Source: Streptomyces sp. 71268
GTDB lineage: Bacteria; Actinomycetota; Actinomycetes; Streptomycetales; Streptomycetaceae
Length of the DNA stretch: 64,000 bases
Assembly (NCBI RefSeq): GCF_029392895.1
Contig: NZ_CP114200.1
Location: 1,021,501 to 1,085,500 of the forward strand
Direction: 5' to 3'
In this document: positions 14,097 through 23,822 of the stretch, piece by piece
Layout: every line of letters starts with the position of its first letter
How positions within the stretch are numbered: position 1 is the stretch's first letter
The notes under the pieces: generated by a model
Database searches by the model: none
What the model was told of the DNA's origin: nothing
Seen by the model: only the letters and a program-made list of their open reading frames with translations
Program-made: the position numbers and the translations under genes

Positions 14097-14750
14097 CTAC
14101 TGCCCGGCGTCCGCGCGCTCGCCCTCGGCGCCGTCGCGGGGGCTTGCGGGGCGCACGCCAAGGAGCACGCTGTCCCGGCCGTCCAACTCGGTGAACTGCA
14201 CCTTCACCGTCTCGCGCAGCGAGGTCGGGAGGTTCTTGCCGACGTAGTCGGCGCGGATGGGCAGCTCGCGGTGGCCTCGGTCGACCAGGACCGCGAGCTG
14301 TACGGCGCGCGGGCGCCCGATGTCGTTGAGGGCGTCCAGGGCGGCGCGGATGGTGCGGCCCGAGAAGAGCACGTCGTCGACGAGGACGACCAGCCGGCCC
14401 TCGATGCCCGCCGTGGGGATCTCGGTACGGGCGAGCGTACGGGCGGGGCCAAGCCGCAGGTCGTCGCGGTACATGGTGATGTCGAGCGAGCCGACCGGGA
14501 TGGCGCGGGAGGTGATCTCCTCAAGCTTGGCGGCGAGCCGCCGGGCGAGGAAGACGCCACGCGTCGGGATGCCCAGGAGTACGACGTCGTGGGCGCCCTT
14601 GGCGCGTTCCACGATCTCGTGGGCGATGCGGGTCACGACCCGGGCGATGTCCGGGGCTTCGAGCACGGGCCGGGCATCGATCTCCGGGCCAGAGCTATGG
14701 CCAGAACTTGCGCTCGATGCGGGGCCAGAGGACTGGCTGGGTGCGTCCAT
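14097..14750 (-). CDS. pyrR: PyrR: pyr operon RNA-binding regulator / uracil phosphoribosyltransferase
   Basis: Uridine-nucleotide-sensing repressor that binds pyr mRNA; family members also convert uracil and PRPP to UMP. The 217-residue protein has the PRPP-binding motif [18 protein letters not shown] near residue 125 and [18 protein letters not shown]. Both ends carry low-complexity extensions ([15 protein letters not shown] at the N-terminus). It is the first gene of the operon, with an optimal AGGAGGT ribosome site (14767-14761) ten bases before ATG 14750. A PyrR-loop match lies immediately upstream of that site, so translational self-control is likely. Confidence 0.96.
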   Translation of the reverse strand: MDAPSQSSGPASSASSGHSSGPEIDARPVLEAPDIARVVTRIAHEIVERAKGAHDVVLLGIPTRGVFLARRLAAKLEEITSRAIPVGSLDITMYRDDLRLGPARTLARTEIPTAGIEGRLVVLVDDVLFSGRTIRAALDALNDIGRPRAVQLAVLVDRGHRELPIRADYVGKNLPTSLRETVKVQFTELDGRDSVLLGVRPASPRDGAEGERADAGQ

Positions 14751-14760
14751 AACGGAACGG

Positions 14761-14767
14761 ACCTCCT
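14761..14767 (-). promoter_or_regulatory. Ribosome binding site of pyrR, beside the PyrR loop
   Basis: AGGAGGT on the minus strand, spaced 10 bases from the ATG. It starts two bases downstream of the PyrR-type hairpin, so PyrR bound there would plausibly hide it. Confidence 0.8.
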
Positions 14768-14769
14768 TC

Positions 14770-14787
14770 TCCGCCTCACGGGACGGA
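14770..14787 (-). promoter_or_regulatory. PyrR RNA-binding loop in the pyr leader
   Basis: On the minus strand the 18 bases read TCCGTCCCGTGAGGCGGA. This fits the remembered PyrR anti-antiterminator consensus ARUCCNGNGAGGYU (the run GUCCCGUGAGGC matches at every defined base), and the flanks UCCG/CGGA close the stem. No separate intrinsic terminator is visible between it and pyrR. The mechanism is therefore probably translational repression, as proposed for mycobacterial pyr operons, rather than Bacillus-type attenuation. Confidence 0.8.
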
Positions 14788-14883
14788 CCTTAAAGGACGT
14801 CGGATTTACGTTATTGACGGTACCAGGACCGAAAAGGTGCGCAGTCGGGACCCCCACCCGAGCACGCGTACGCAACTTTCGGC

Positions 14884-14913
14884 TTGACGAAGCCAGATTA
14901 CGCTGCGTAACCT
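14884..14913 (+). promoter_or_regulatory. bldD promoter (TTGACG-N18-TAACCT)
   Basis: -35 TTGACG at 14884-14889 and -10 TAACCT at 14908-14913, spacer 18. The predicted start of transcription is about 14920, leaving a leader of about 30 bases with GGAG at 14941-14944 before the ATG at 14949. Confidence 0.65.
14897..14911. promoter_or_regulatory. BldD box over the bldD -10 element
   Basis: ATTACGCTGCGTAAC fits the remembered BldD consensus nTnACnC(A/T)GnGTnAn at all defined positions; its core TTACGCTGCGTAA is a palindrome. It overlaps the spacer and the -10, the classic place for autorepression, which is established for BldD. A second, less canonical palindrome CTCACAGTGAG follows at 14912-14922. 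Confidence 0.85.
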
Positions 14914-14948
14914 CACAGTGAGTTACCAGTCTTCGTCCGGGGAGCTTT

Positions 14949-15449
14949 ATGTCCAGCGAATACGCTAAACAGCTCGGAGCCAAGCTCCGCGCCATCCGCA
15001 CCCAGCAGGGGCTCTCCCTCCACGGTGTCGAGGAGAAGTCTCAGGGCCGCTGGAAGGCCGTGGTGGTCGGTTCGTACGAGCGCGGCGACCGCGCCGTGAC
15101 GGTGCAGCGCCTGGCCGAGCTGGCCGACTTCTACGGCGTTCCCGTGCAGGAACTCCTGCCGGGCACGACGCCGGGCGGGGCCGCCGAGCCGCCGCCGAAG
15201 CTGGTGCTCGACCTGGAGCGGCTGGCGCACGTCCCGGCCGAGAAGGCGGGTCCCCTGCAGCGTTACGCGGCCACGATCCAGAGCCAGCGCGGCGATTACA
15301 ACGGCAAGGTCCTCTCGATCCGCCAGGACGACCTGCGCACCCTCGCGGTGATCTACGACCAGTCGCCCTCCGTGCTGACCGAGCAGCTCATCGGCTGGGG
15401 CGTGCTGGACGCGGACGCCCGCCGCGCCGTGCAGCACGAGGACCTGTGA
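14949..15449 (+). CDS. bldD: Developmental master regulator BldD
   Basis: Represses sporulation genes during vegetative growth when dimerised by tetrameric c-di-GMP. The 166-residue protein has an N-terminal XRE-type helix-turn-helix (residues 5-70: LGAKLRAIRTQQGLSLHGVE, GSYERGDRAVTVQRL). The C-terminal domain contains the c-di-GMP signature RGD (114-116), eight residues, then RQDD (125-128), intact here. It stands alone, divergent from the pyr operon, and is followed by a long bidirectional hairpin. Both signatures make this one of the surest calls. Confidence 0.98.
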   Translation: MSSEYAKQLGAKLRAIRTQQGLSLHGVEEKSQGRWKAVVVGSYERGDRAVTVQRLAELADFYGVPVQELLPGTTPGGAAEPPPKLVLDLERLAHVPAEKAGPLQRYAATIQSQRGDYNGKVLSIRQDDLRTLAVIYDQSPSVLTEQLIGWGVLDADARRAVQHEDL

Positions 15450-15766
15450 CCGACCACCGATGACCGGCGGCCGGTAGCGCCCGCGACACCTCGGGCGCGC
15501 CCTCGGGCCCCGGCTCGCACCCGCACCGCCGTCACGCACCCCCGCCCGCCGGGGTGGACACCCGCTGTCGCGGAGTGACCGCCCTGGCGGCACGGGGGCG
15601 TGCGGCGTGGACCGACCGCCACTCAGCGTTGGCCCAGGGCCGTGAGCCGGCCGGGGGCCATCACTCGTTCGGGCGTACGCGGCGCGATCGCGTCGGCCCC
15701 GCACATGCCGCTGCCCCTGGCGACCCTCTCGGGTCGTGCCAGGGGCAGCGGCATGAGGCGTACTGG
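15450..15766. other. Convergent intergenic region bldD/nusB
   Basis: 317 bases between convergent stop codons. Apart from the terminator at 15705-15754 I see no coding pattern, promoter or RNA gene. Confidence 0.6.
15705..15754. terminator. Bidirectional terminator between bldD and nusB
   Basis: Perfect 16-bp stem (15705-15720 with 15739-15754; ATGCCGCTGCCCCTGG), continued inside by CGACCC/GGGTCG with a TCTC loop and a 2-base bulge. It lies 12 bases past the nusB stop and serves both convergent genes. Confidence 0.85.
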
Positions 15767-16201
15767 TCAGCCTTCTTCGCGGCGCAGGCTGGGCTTGAGC
15801 TCCTTGAGCCGCCCCAGCAGGCCGTTGACGAACGCCGGGGAGTCGTCCGTGGAGAACTCCTTGGCGAGCTGCACCGCCTCGTCGATCACCACGGCGTCCG
15901 GCGTCTCGTCCTCCCAGATCAGCTCGTAGGCGCTGAGCCGCAGGATGTTCCGGTCGACGACTGGCATCCGGTCCAGGGACCAACCGACCGCATAGGTGGC
16001 GATCAACTCGTCGATGCGGTCCGCGTGGTCGGCGTACCCCTCGGTGAGCTGCATCGTGTACTCGTTGACCGGCGGCTGCCGGTCGTCGGACCGCGAGTGC
16101 CTGATCCAGTCCGCGAGCACGGTCGGCACGGCGGTACCGCGCTGATCGGCCTCGAAGAGGATCTGGAAGGCACGCTTGCGGGCCTTGTTGCGGGCAGCCA
16201 C
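15767..16201 (-). CDS. nusB: Transcription antitermination factor NusB
   Basis: Binds boxA RNA with S10 (NusE) in antitermination complexes on rRNA operons. The 144-residue all-helical protein has the family start ARNKARKRAFQILFEADQRG and the C-terminal block ILRLSAYELIWEDETPDAVVIDEAVQLAKEFSTDDSP (split across residues 85-125) ending in FVNGLLGRL. The start is the GTG at 16201, two bases after the efp stop, so efp and nusB form an operon. Confidence 0.96.
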   Translation of the reverse strand: MAARNKARKRAFQILFEADQRGTAVPTVLADWIRHSRSDDRQPPVNEYTMQLTEGYADHADRIDELIATYAVGWSLDRMPVVDRNILRLSAYELIWEDETPDAVVIDEAVQLAKEFSTDDSPAFVNGLLGRLKELKPSLRREEG

Positions 16202-16203
16202 GG

Positions 16204-16770
16204 TTAGCTGTTCACCCGACCGAGGTACTCACCGGAGCGGGTGTCGACCTTGATCTTCTCACCGGTGGTGATGAAGAGCGGGACCTGGATCTCGTAGCCG
16301 GTCTCCAGGCGCGCGGGCTTGGAGCCACCGGTGGAGCGGTCGCCCTGGACGCCGGGCTCGGTGTACTCGATGACCAGCTCGACGGAGGCCGGCAGCTCGA
16401 TGTAGAGGACGGCGCCCTCGTACATGGCGACTACGACCTCGTTGCCCTCAAGCAGGTAGTTGGCCGCGTCGCCGACGGTCTCGGGCGTCACATTGATCTG
16501 GTCGAACGTCTCCGTGTCCATGAACACGAAGTCGTTGCCGTCCTTGTACGAGAACTGCATGCCGCGCTTGTCGACATTCGCCGTCTCGACCTTCACGCCG
16601 GCGTTGAAGGTCTTGTCGACGACCTTGCCGGACAGCACATGCTTCAGCTTGGTGCGGACGAAGGCGGGGCCCTTACCGGGCTTGACGTGCTGGAACTCGA
16701 CGACGGACCAGAGCTGGCCCCCGTCGAGCTTGAGCACCAGGCCGTTCTTGAGGTCGTTCGTGGATGCCAC
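16204..16770 (-). CDS. efp: Translation elongation factor P
   Basis: Relieves ribosome stalling at polyproline stretches. The 188-residue protein has the three beta-barrel domains. The tip loop of domain I reads [10 protein letters not shown], the palindromic P-G-K-G-P loop with Lys33 (Lys32 without the initiator Met). Actinobacterial EF-P of this loop type is reported to work without lysine modification, consistent with no epmA/epmB-like genes nearby. The 24-residue-spaced downstream neighbour nusB starts 2 bases later. The many proline-rich proteins in this window would be likely clients. Confidence 0.97.
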   Translation of the reverse strand: MASTNDLKNGLVLKLDGGQLWSVVEFQHVKPGKGPAFVRTKLKHVLSGKVVDKTFNAGVKVETANVDKRGMQFSYKDGNDFVFMDTETFDQINVTPETVGDAANYLLEGNEVVVAMYEGAVLYIELPASVELVIEYTEPGVQGDRSTGGSKPARLETGYEIQVPLFITTGEKIKVDTRSGEYLGRVNS

Positions 16771-16817
16771 GGTTGCGGAATCTCCTGGACTGAAGCTGGT
16801 GGAACCAGGGGTGCGCG

Positions 16818-17924
16818 CTAGAGCGCGAGCAGCTCCTTGGTCGTGATGGTGAGTAGCTCGGGGCCGCCGTCCGCCTCGGGGCGAACGACGAGTGTGTCAT
16901 CGATCCGGACGCCGCCCCGCCCCGGGAGGTGGACCCCCGGTTCGACGGTGACCGGCACACGAGCGTCCAGTTTACCCATGGCTTCCGGCGCCAGCCGAGG
17001 GTCCTCGTCGGTTTCCAGGCCCACCCCGTGCCCGACCCGGTCCCCCAGCGTCCCATCGCACCCCGCGGCGGCCAGCACCTGCCGACTCGCACGATCCACC
17101 TCGCGGTAGGCCGTACCCGGCGCCAGCGCCTCCCGACCGGCCCGCTGGGCGGCGAAGACCACATCGTACAGTTCGATCTGCCAGTCGGCCGGCGAGGTCC
17201 CGATGACGAAGGTCCGCCCCACCTCGCAGCGGTAGCCGCGGTAGCCGGCGCCCAGGCAGACGGTGAGGAAGTCGCCCTCCTCGACGCGGCGGTCGGTGGG
17301 CAGGTGCCCGAGACGGCCCGAGTGCGGACCGGTGCCGACGGAGGTGGCGAACGTCGGGCCGTCCGCGCCGTGGTCCACCAGGCGGCGCTCCAGCTCCAGC
17401 GCGAGGTGCCGCTCGGTGCGGCCCACCAGGATCGATTCGAGGAGTTCGCCCAGCGCCTGGTCGGCGATCTCGGCGGCGATGCGCAGGGCGGCGATCTCGT
17501 CGTCGTCCTTGACGATCCGCTGCTGCTCGACGGCGCAGCCGAGGTCGGCGAGGTCGAGTCGGGGCGCGGCCGAGCGCAGGGCGCGGTGCCGGTCCACGGT
17601 GAGGTGGTGCTCCTCGACGGCCAGCCGCGCGGCGCCGGCGGCTGCGGCGAGATCGGCCGCGGCGACGGCCGGGTCGCCGTGCGGCTCGGTCAGCTCCCGC
17701 ACCGGAAGGTCGTCCTCGGGCCGGGCGGCGACGGGCTCGGCCGCCCGGGGCGCGGGGCGCAGCAGCACGTCCTCCGTCGGCCCGAGCAGCAGTACGGCCC
17801 CGGGCCGCGTCTCGCCGCACAGGTAGCGGACGTTGGCGGGCCGGGACACGAGCGCTGCCGCGTTCCCGACGGCCGCGCAACGCTCGCGCAGTCGGGTACG
17901 TCGCGTCGCGAAGACCTCGGACAT
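16818..17924 (-). CDS. M24-family Xaa-Pro peptidase-like protein with altered metal ligands
   Basis: 368 residues. N-terminal creatinase-like domain (to about 135) and a C-terminal pita-bread domain. Compared with the M24 di-metal set Asp, Asp, His, Glu, Glu, I read Cys223 (TVCLGA), Glu234 (RCEVGRT), His299 (GHGVGL), Glu328 (TVEPGV) and Asp342 (RIDD). Three of the five ligands therefore differ, although E-for-D and D-for-E are conservative. It may use a different metal, be weakly active, or bind peptides without cleavage. Start ATG 17924 (M-S-E-V-F-A). It sits upstream of efp with a 47-base gap; the Xaa-Pro theme of both is suggestive only. Confidence 0.8.
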   Translation of the reverse strand: MSEVFATRRTRLRERCAAVGNAAALVSRPANVRYLCGETRPGAVLLLGPTEDVLLRPAPRAAEPVAARPEDDLPVRELTEPHGDPAVAAADLAAAAGAARLAVEEHHLTVDRHRALRSAAPRLDLADLGCAVEQQRIVKDDDEIAALRIAAEIADQALGELLESILVGRTERHLALELERRLVDHGADGPTFATSVGTGPHSGRLGHLPTDRRVEEGDFLTVCLGAGYRGYRCEVGRTFVIGTSPADWQIELYDVVFAAQRAGREALAPGTAYREVDRASRQVLAAAGCDGTLGDRVGHGVGLETDEDPRLAPEAMGKLDARVPVTVEPGVHLPGRGGVRIDDTLVVRPEADGGPELLTITTKELLAL

Positions 17925-18078
17925 GTTTCCGAGCGTAGAGGTGCCGCGCGCACCCGGCCGGTCGGGCGCGTCCGAGTGGGGACGACTGGCATCCGCGGCG
18001 GGTGCGGCGCGGGGCCACGCGCGAGGCGGGCGGGCGCCGGCGCCGGGCCGCTTGACGGGAAGCCCGCTCCGGCCGGCC

Positions 18079-18119
18079 CCGGGCCCGACCAACGGAAAGG
18101 TTCCGTCGGTCGGGCCCGG
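18079..18119 (-). terminator. Terminator downstream of the P-loop gene
   Basis: Perfect 12-bp stem (18079-18090 with 18108-18119), continued by ACGGAA/TTCCGT after an A-C mismatch, with a 3-base loop. It begins 4 bases past the stop of the gene at 18123-18806. Confidence 0.85.
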
Positions 18120-18122
18120 CGG

Positions 18123-18806
18123 CTACCAGGAGGGCGGGCTCGCGATGCTGCGCGCGACGGCCTCGTCCAGCATCTGGGCGGTCTGCGCCACGTCGTACTG
18201 CGAGTTGTCGATGATCGGCAGCCCCGACCCGTACCAGCCGGCCATCCGGCCGTGGATGCGGGCGACCTCCTCGTCGCTGAGCCTGCGGTTGCCCGAGCGG
18301 GCCGCGTTGCGCTCCAGGACGACCTCGAGGCCCGGCAGGAGCACCACGGGCAGCAGCCCGGGGCCGACGTGCCGCTTCCAGCCGCCGAGGCCCACGACCG
18401 GGCGGTCGGGGAAGACGGCGTCGTCCAGGATGCAGGAGATGCCGTTGGCCAGGAAGTTGCGGGCGGCGAAGCCGCAGGTGCGGCGGGCGAGCCGGTACTG
18501 CGCCTCGGAGTTCTCGTTCCAGCCGGACTGCGGGTTGGCGAAGCCCGACCTGACCCACTCGCGCACGTCGTCGAGGCTGATGTGCGCGGTGGGCACCCGC
18601 CGGCTGTCCGCCCACAGCCGGGCCACGGTGGTCTTGCCCGCGCCGGCCGGCCCGATGAGCAGTACGGCCACCGCGGTGCGGGACGCGTCGATCACAGGCT
18701 GGTCCCGTGACGCGTCGGGCAGCGGTACGGGGGCGCCCGGGGGCAGCGTCACCGGTCCGGTGGTGCCGTCGGTCGCGGGGGGCGGCGGCCCGGAGGGGGC
18801 CGCCAT
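18123..18806 (-). CDS. P-loop kinase-like ATP-binding protein (N-terminus probably frameshifted)
   Basis: 227 residues from the ATG at 18806. AVAVLLIGPAGAGKTTVARLWADSRRVPTAHISLDDVREWVRSGFANP is a Walker A plus zeta-toxin/nucleoside-kinase-like fold start, and ISCILDDAVFPDR with VVLLPGLEVVLERN fit the rest of that fold. Substrate unknown. The reading frame stays open and Pro/Ala-rich upstream of 18806 (residues P-P-A-P-A-P-A-P-P-P-H-P-A-P-P). A different frame, with a good ribosome site and ATG at 19018, is proline-rich down to about 18850. The full gene is probably 18123-19018 with one indel near the G6 run at 18846-18851. It is followed by a strong terminator. Confidence 0.75.
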   Translation of the reverse strand: MAAPSGPPPPATDGTTGPVTLPPGAPVPLPDASRDQPVIDASRTAVAVLLIGPAGAGKTTVARLWADSRRVPTAHISLDDVREWVRSGFANPQSGWNENSEAQYRLARRTCGFAARNFLANGISCILDDAVFPDRPVVGLGGWKRHVGPGLLPVVLLPGLEVVLERNAARSGNRRLSDEEVARIHGRMAGWYGSGLPIIDNSQYDVAQTAQMLDEAVARSIASPPSW

Positions 18807-18851
18807 CGGCGGCGCCGGGTGCGGCGGGGGTGCCGGCGCGGGGGCGGGGGG

Positions 18852-19018
18852 CTCCCGGGCCAGCCGGGCGTCGGGGCGGGGCCCGGCGTCGGATGGGGGC
18901 CGCCGGCCACGGGCGGCGACCCGGGTGGCGCGGGGTGGCCCGAGTGCTGGGCGGCGCCCGCCGCACCCTGCCCCTGGCCATGGGACGGGGGCAGCGGAAC
19001 TCCCACTGCGTGCTGCAT
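18852..19018 (-). other. Probable N-terminal exon-like remnant of the P-loop gene (other frame)
   Basis: ATG at 19018 with GGAG eight bases upstream opens a Pro/Gly/His-rich frame (M-Q-H-A-V-G-V-P-L-P-P-S-H...T-P-G-W-P-G). It is offset by one base from the downstream kinase-like frame. The composition matches disordered N-termini of Streptomyces ATP-binding proteins. It is either a sequencing indel or a true frameshift. Confidence 0.5.
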
Positions 19019-19265
19019 CCGGTGGCTCTCCGTCTCGTACGGGCGGCTGACGTGTGTCGACCCGGCCGCGCGCGTGCGCCGGCCGAGTGCGCTACCGAAC
19101 GGTACTCTCCCACTTCCGGGTGAACAGCGCCTCACCCGGCCCGCCGTTGGCCGGTGCGCGCTCCCCCCGCCGGCGCCGACCGCCGGCCCCGGACCACACC
19201 GGGCGCGACCGGTCGGGAGCGCCGCGCCAGCGGCCCACACGAGCGGCACCCGAGCCTGGCTCCGG

Positions 19266-19300
19266 GCCTCAACTCGCCGGCTCAGCGGGCTAGTTGAGGC
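19266..19300. terminator. Second hairpin downstream of aroQ
   Basis: GCCTCAACT (19266-19274) and AGTTGAGGC (19292-19300), a perfect 9-bp stem with a 17-base loop. It is a possible back-up terminator or a leader structure of the next gene. Confidence 0.45.
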
Positions 19301-19321
19301 GGTCACCGCGAGGTGGAGGCG

Positions 19322-19348
19322 GCGGGGGCCGGCGGCGCAGGCCCCCGC
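19322..19348 (-). terminator. Terminator of the aro operon
   Basis: GCGGGGGCC (19322-19330) pairs with 19340-19348; 9-base loop; 27 bases past the aroQ stop. Confidence 0.7.
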
Positions 19349-19375
19349 GTGACCCAGGGCGCCCAGCGGGTCGCG

Positions 19376-21000
<1,625 letters not shown>

Positions 21001-21555
21001 TCACTCCTGAAGCTCCAGCGCCCTGGCGACCTCGCCGGCCACGTCCTCGGGAGTGCGGTCGTCGGTGCTCACGACGGCGCGGGCCACCTGCGTGTACAAC
21101 GGACGGCGCGCCTCCATCAGCTCCCGCCAGCGCTGTCGCGGGTTGACGGCCAGCAGCGGGCGCGGCGCGTCCAGGCCCACCCGGCGCACGGCCGCGGCGA
21201 GCCGCACGTCGAGGAAGACCACGGGCAGGCCGGTCAGCAGCGCCCGGGTGCCCTCGTCCATCACCGCGCCGCCGCCGAGCGAGAGCACGCCCGGGTGCTC
21301 GGTCACGGCGGCGCGCACCGCGGCCCGCTCAAGGGCGCGGAAGTGCGGCTCGCCGTGCTCGAAGAAGATCTCCGGGATGGGCTGGCCGGCCATCTGCTCG
21401 ATGTCGGCGTCGGTGTCGCGGTAGGTGGTGCCGAGGCGCTCGGCGAGCAGCGCGCCCACGGTCGTCTTGCCCGCGCCGGGCGGGCCCACCAGGATCACGA
21501 CAGGCCCGCGGCGCTCGCCGGCGCCGGGCGCGGTGTGCTGCTCCGCGCCGGTCAC
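21001..21555 (-). CDS. aroK: Shikimate kinase
   Basis: Phosphorylates shikimate at the 3-hydroxyl with ATP. The 184-residue protein has the P-loop [12 protein letters not shown] near residue 24, the shikimate-binding D-T-D-A-D-I motif, [10 protein letters not shown] and the LSLGGGAV turn, and the lid arginine in APRPLL. The GTG at 21555 overlaps the aroC stop, so the two are coupled. Confidence 0.97.
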   Translation of the reverse strand: MTGAEQHTAPGAGERRGPVVILVGPPGAGKTTVGALLAERLGTTYRDTDADIEQMAGQPIPEIFFEHGEPHFRALERAAVRAAVTEHPGVLSLGGGAVMDEGTRALLTGLPVVFLDVRLAAAVRRVGLDAPRPLLAVNPRQRWRELMEARRPLYTQVARAVVSTDDRTPEDVAGEVARALELQE

Positions 21556-22736
21556 CGGATCTGCAGGTTGTCGAGGAAGCCACGGACGTTGCGGCGGGTC
21601 TCGGGGACGCTGTCACCGCCGAACTTCTCCGCCACCGCGTCGGCGAGCACCAGCGCCACCATCGCCTCGGCGACGATCCCGGCGGCCGGCACGGCGCACA
21701 CGTCCGAGCGCTGGTGGTGGGCCTTGGTCGGCTCGCCGGTGGTCACGTCGACGGTGGCCAGCGCCCGGGGCACGGTCGCGATCGGCTTCATCGCGGCGCG
21801 CACGCGCAGCAGTTCGCCGGTGGTCAGCCCGCCCTCGGTGCCGCCGGAGCGGCCGGTCGCCCGCTTGATCCCGTCCTCGGTCGGCAGGATCTCGTCGTGT
21901 GCCTGCGAGCCGGGCACCCGGGCCAGGTCGAACCCGTCGCCCAGCTCGACGCCCTTGATGGCCTGGATGCCCATGAGCGCCGCCGCGAGCCGCGCGTCGA
22001 GCCGCCGGTCCCAGTGCACGTGCGAGCCGAGCCCGACCGGCACGCCGTACGCCAGCACCTCGACCACGCCGCCGAGGGTGTCGCCGTCCTTGTGCGCCTG
22101 GTCGATCTCGGCCACCATCGCCTCGCTGGCCTGGGCGTCCAGGCAGCGCACCGGGTCGGCGTCGAGGCGCTCGACGTCGCCGGGGGTGGGGTAGACGCCG
22201 TACGGGGCCTTGGCCGCGGCCAGCTCCACCACGTGCGAGACGATCTCGATGCCGGCCGTCTCCTTGAGGTAGGAGCGGGCGACGGCGCCGAGGGCGACGC
22301 GGGCCGCGGTCTCCCGCGCGGAGGCGCGCTCCAGGATCGGCCGGGCCTCGTCGAAGCCGTACTTCTGCATGCCGGCCAGGTCGGCGTGGCCGGGCCGGGG
22401 GCGGGTCAGCGGCTCGTTCCTGGCCAGCCCCGCCAGCACCTCGGGGTCGACCGGGTCGGCGGCCATCACCTGTTCCCACTTGGGCCACTCGGTGTTGCCC
22501 ACCATGATCGCCACGGGGCCGCCCAGGGTCAGGCCGTGTCGTACGCCGCCGATGAACGTGACCTCGTCGCGCTCGAACTTCATCCGGGCACCGCGGCCGT
22601 AGCCGAGCCGCCGCCGCGCGAGCGCGTCCGCCACCATGTCGGTGGTGATCGGTACCCCGGCGGGCAGCCCCTCCAGGGTCGCCACCAGTGCGGGGCCGTG
22701 CGACTCCCCCGCCGTCAGCCAACGCAACCTGCTCAA
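21552..22736 (-). CDS. aroC: Chorismate synthase
   Basis: Last shikimate step: EPSP to chorismate, needing reduced FMN. The 394-residue protein has [24 protein letters not shown] at the N-terminus, the [11 protein letters not shown] signature and [12 protein letters not shown]. The start is TTG (22736), an unusual codon. The choice is decided by AAGGAG six bases upstream and by the fixed family N-terminus [13 protein letters not shown]. It heads the aroC-aroK-aroB-aroQ unit; a terminator upstream separates it from aroE. Confidence 0.97.
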   Translation of the reverse strand: MSRLRWLTAGESHGPALVATLEGLPAGVPITTDMVADALARRRLGYGRGARMKFERDEVTFIGGVRHGLTLGGPVAIMVGNTEWPKWEQVMAADPVDPEVLAGLARNEPLTRPRPGHADLAGMQKYGFDEARPILERASARETAARVALGAVARSYLKETAGIEIVSHVVELAAAKAPYGVYPTPGDVERLDADPVRCLDAQASEAMVAEIDQAHKDGDTLGGVVEVLAYGVPVGLGSHVHWDRRLDARLAAALMGIQAIKGVELGDGFDLARVPGSQAHDEILPTEDGIKRATGRSGGTEGGLTTGELLRVRAAMKPIATVPRALATVDVTTGEPTKAHHQRSDVCAVPAAGIVAEAMVALVLADAVAEKFGGDSVPETRRNVRGFLDNLQIR

Positions 22737-22750
22737 CGGTGCTCCTTAAA
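22729..22750 (-). promoter_or_regulatory. Ribosome site and TTG start of aroC
   Basis: On the minus strand AAGGAG lies 5-6 bases before TTG at 22736-22734. No in-frame ATG or GTG is compatible with the conserved N-terminus. Confidence 0.8.
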
Positions 22751-22897
22751 ACCTCGCGCCCGTGCGACTTCTCAGCTCCGATCCTCCCATGAGCTGGGAC
22801 GGAGCCCGTTCGCCCGTCCACGCTACGGACCACGGCCCGCGCCCGTCGCCGGCCGGCGCGGCGTTCGGGCGCCGCTCGCACGGCACGCCGCGTCCGG

Positions 22898-22935
22898 CCG
22901 TGCTCGCCCCCGGTGGCCGCCGGGGGCGAGCACGG
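22898..22935 (-). terminator. Terminator downstream of aroE
   Basis: CCGTGCTCGCCCCCGG (22898-22913) and its exact reverse complement at 22920-22935; 6-base loop; 25 bases past the aroE stop. Confidence 0.88.
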
Positions 22936-22960
22936 TACGCCGAGTCGCGAGCCGGAGCCG

Positions 22961-23800
22961 CTACGCCGGGGGCCGCTGCCGCGCCGCGAGCGCGGCCTCG
23001 CCCGCCTCCCGCATGGCGGCCAGCGGTGCCGCGCCGCCGGTCATCCGCTCCACCTGCAACACCGCCTGGTGCACGAGCAGGTCGAGCCCGCCGACGACGG
23101 CGCCGCCGCGCGCCGACCAGGCGGCGGCCAGCGGGGTGGGCCACGGGTCGTAGAGCACGTCGAAGAGCGCGCCGGGGCGCTCGGGCACGGCGGCGGCCAG
23201 CGCGTCGGTGCTGCCGGCCGGCGTGGTCGCGAACACCAGCGGGGCGCTCATCGCCTCGGCGGCGTCCGCCCAGTCCGCGGTGCGCACGCGCACCCCGAGC
23301 CGCTCCCCCCACTGCCGCATCTCGGTGGCCCGGGCCGCCCCGCGCACGTACGCGGTGACCTCGCCGACCTGGATGCGGGCGAGGGCGGCCAGCGCCGACG
23401 AGGCCGTGGCCCCGGCGCCCAACACCGCGGCGTGCTCCACCCGTTCCACGCCGCGCTCGCGCATGGCCGCGATCATGCCGGGGATGTCGGTGTTCTCGCC
23501 GACCCGCCGGCCCTCCTCGGTGAACAGCACGGTGTTCACCGCCTCCACCGAGGCCGCGGTCTCGCTGATCTCGTCGAGCAGCGGGATGATCGCCCGCTTG
23601 AGCGGCATCGTCAGCGAGAGCCCGGCCCAGTCCCGGTCCAGCCCCTGCAGGAAGGCCGGCAGCCCGGCCTCGTCCACCTCGTACCGGTCGTAGCGCCAGC
23701 CGGTCAGCCCCAGCTTGGCGTACGCGGCCCGATGCAACACCGGCGAGAGCGAGTGCGCGATGGGCGATCCTAGGACCGCCGCCCTGCGGTCGTCCGGCAT
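22961..23800 (-). CDS. aroE: Shikimate dehydrogenase
   Basis: NADPH-dependent reduction of 3-dehydroshikimate. The 279-residue protein has the substrate motif LGSPIAHSLSPVLHRAAY, the catalytic lysine in LTMPLKRAI (about residue 68), NTD in GENTDIPGM and the dinucleotide motif VLGAGATASSA. The nucleotide-binding loop region YVRGAARATEM differs from the NRTxxRA of E. coli type enzymes, as usual in actinobacteria. It follows mltG by 22 bases in what looks like a ruvX-mltG-aroE transcription unit. Confidence 0.95.
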   Translation of the reverse strand: MPDDRRAAVLGSPIAHSLSPVLHRAAYAKLGLTGWRYDRYEVDEAGLPAFLQGLDRDWAGLSLTMPLKRAIIPLLDEISETAASVEAVNTVLFTEEGRRVGENTDIPGMIAAMRERGVERVEHAAVLGAGATASSALAALARIQVGEVTAYVRGAARATEMRQWGERLGVRVRTADWADAAEAMSAPLVFATTPAGSTDALAAAVPERPGALFDVLYDPWPTPLAAAWSARGGAVVGGLDLLVHQAVLQVERMTGGAAPLAAMREAGEAALAARQRPPA

Positions 23801-23822
23801 CTGTCTGTCCCCGCCCCCTGTG

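Larger units (their letters stand above)
19019..19375. other. Intergenic region upstream of the P-loop gene
   Basis: 357 bases. It contains two hairpins downstream of aroQ (19322-19348, 19266-19300) and must hold the promoter of the P-loop gene, of which I see no clear -10/-35. No gene-like reading frame. Confidence 0.55.
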
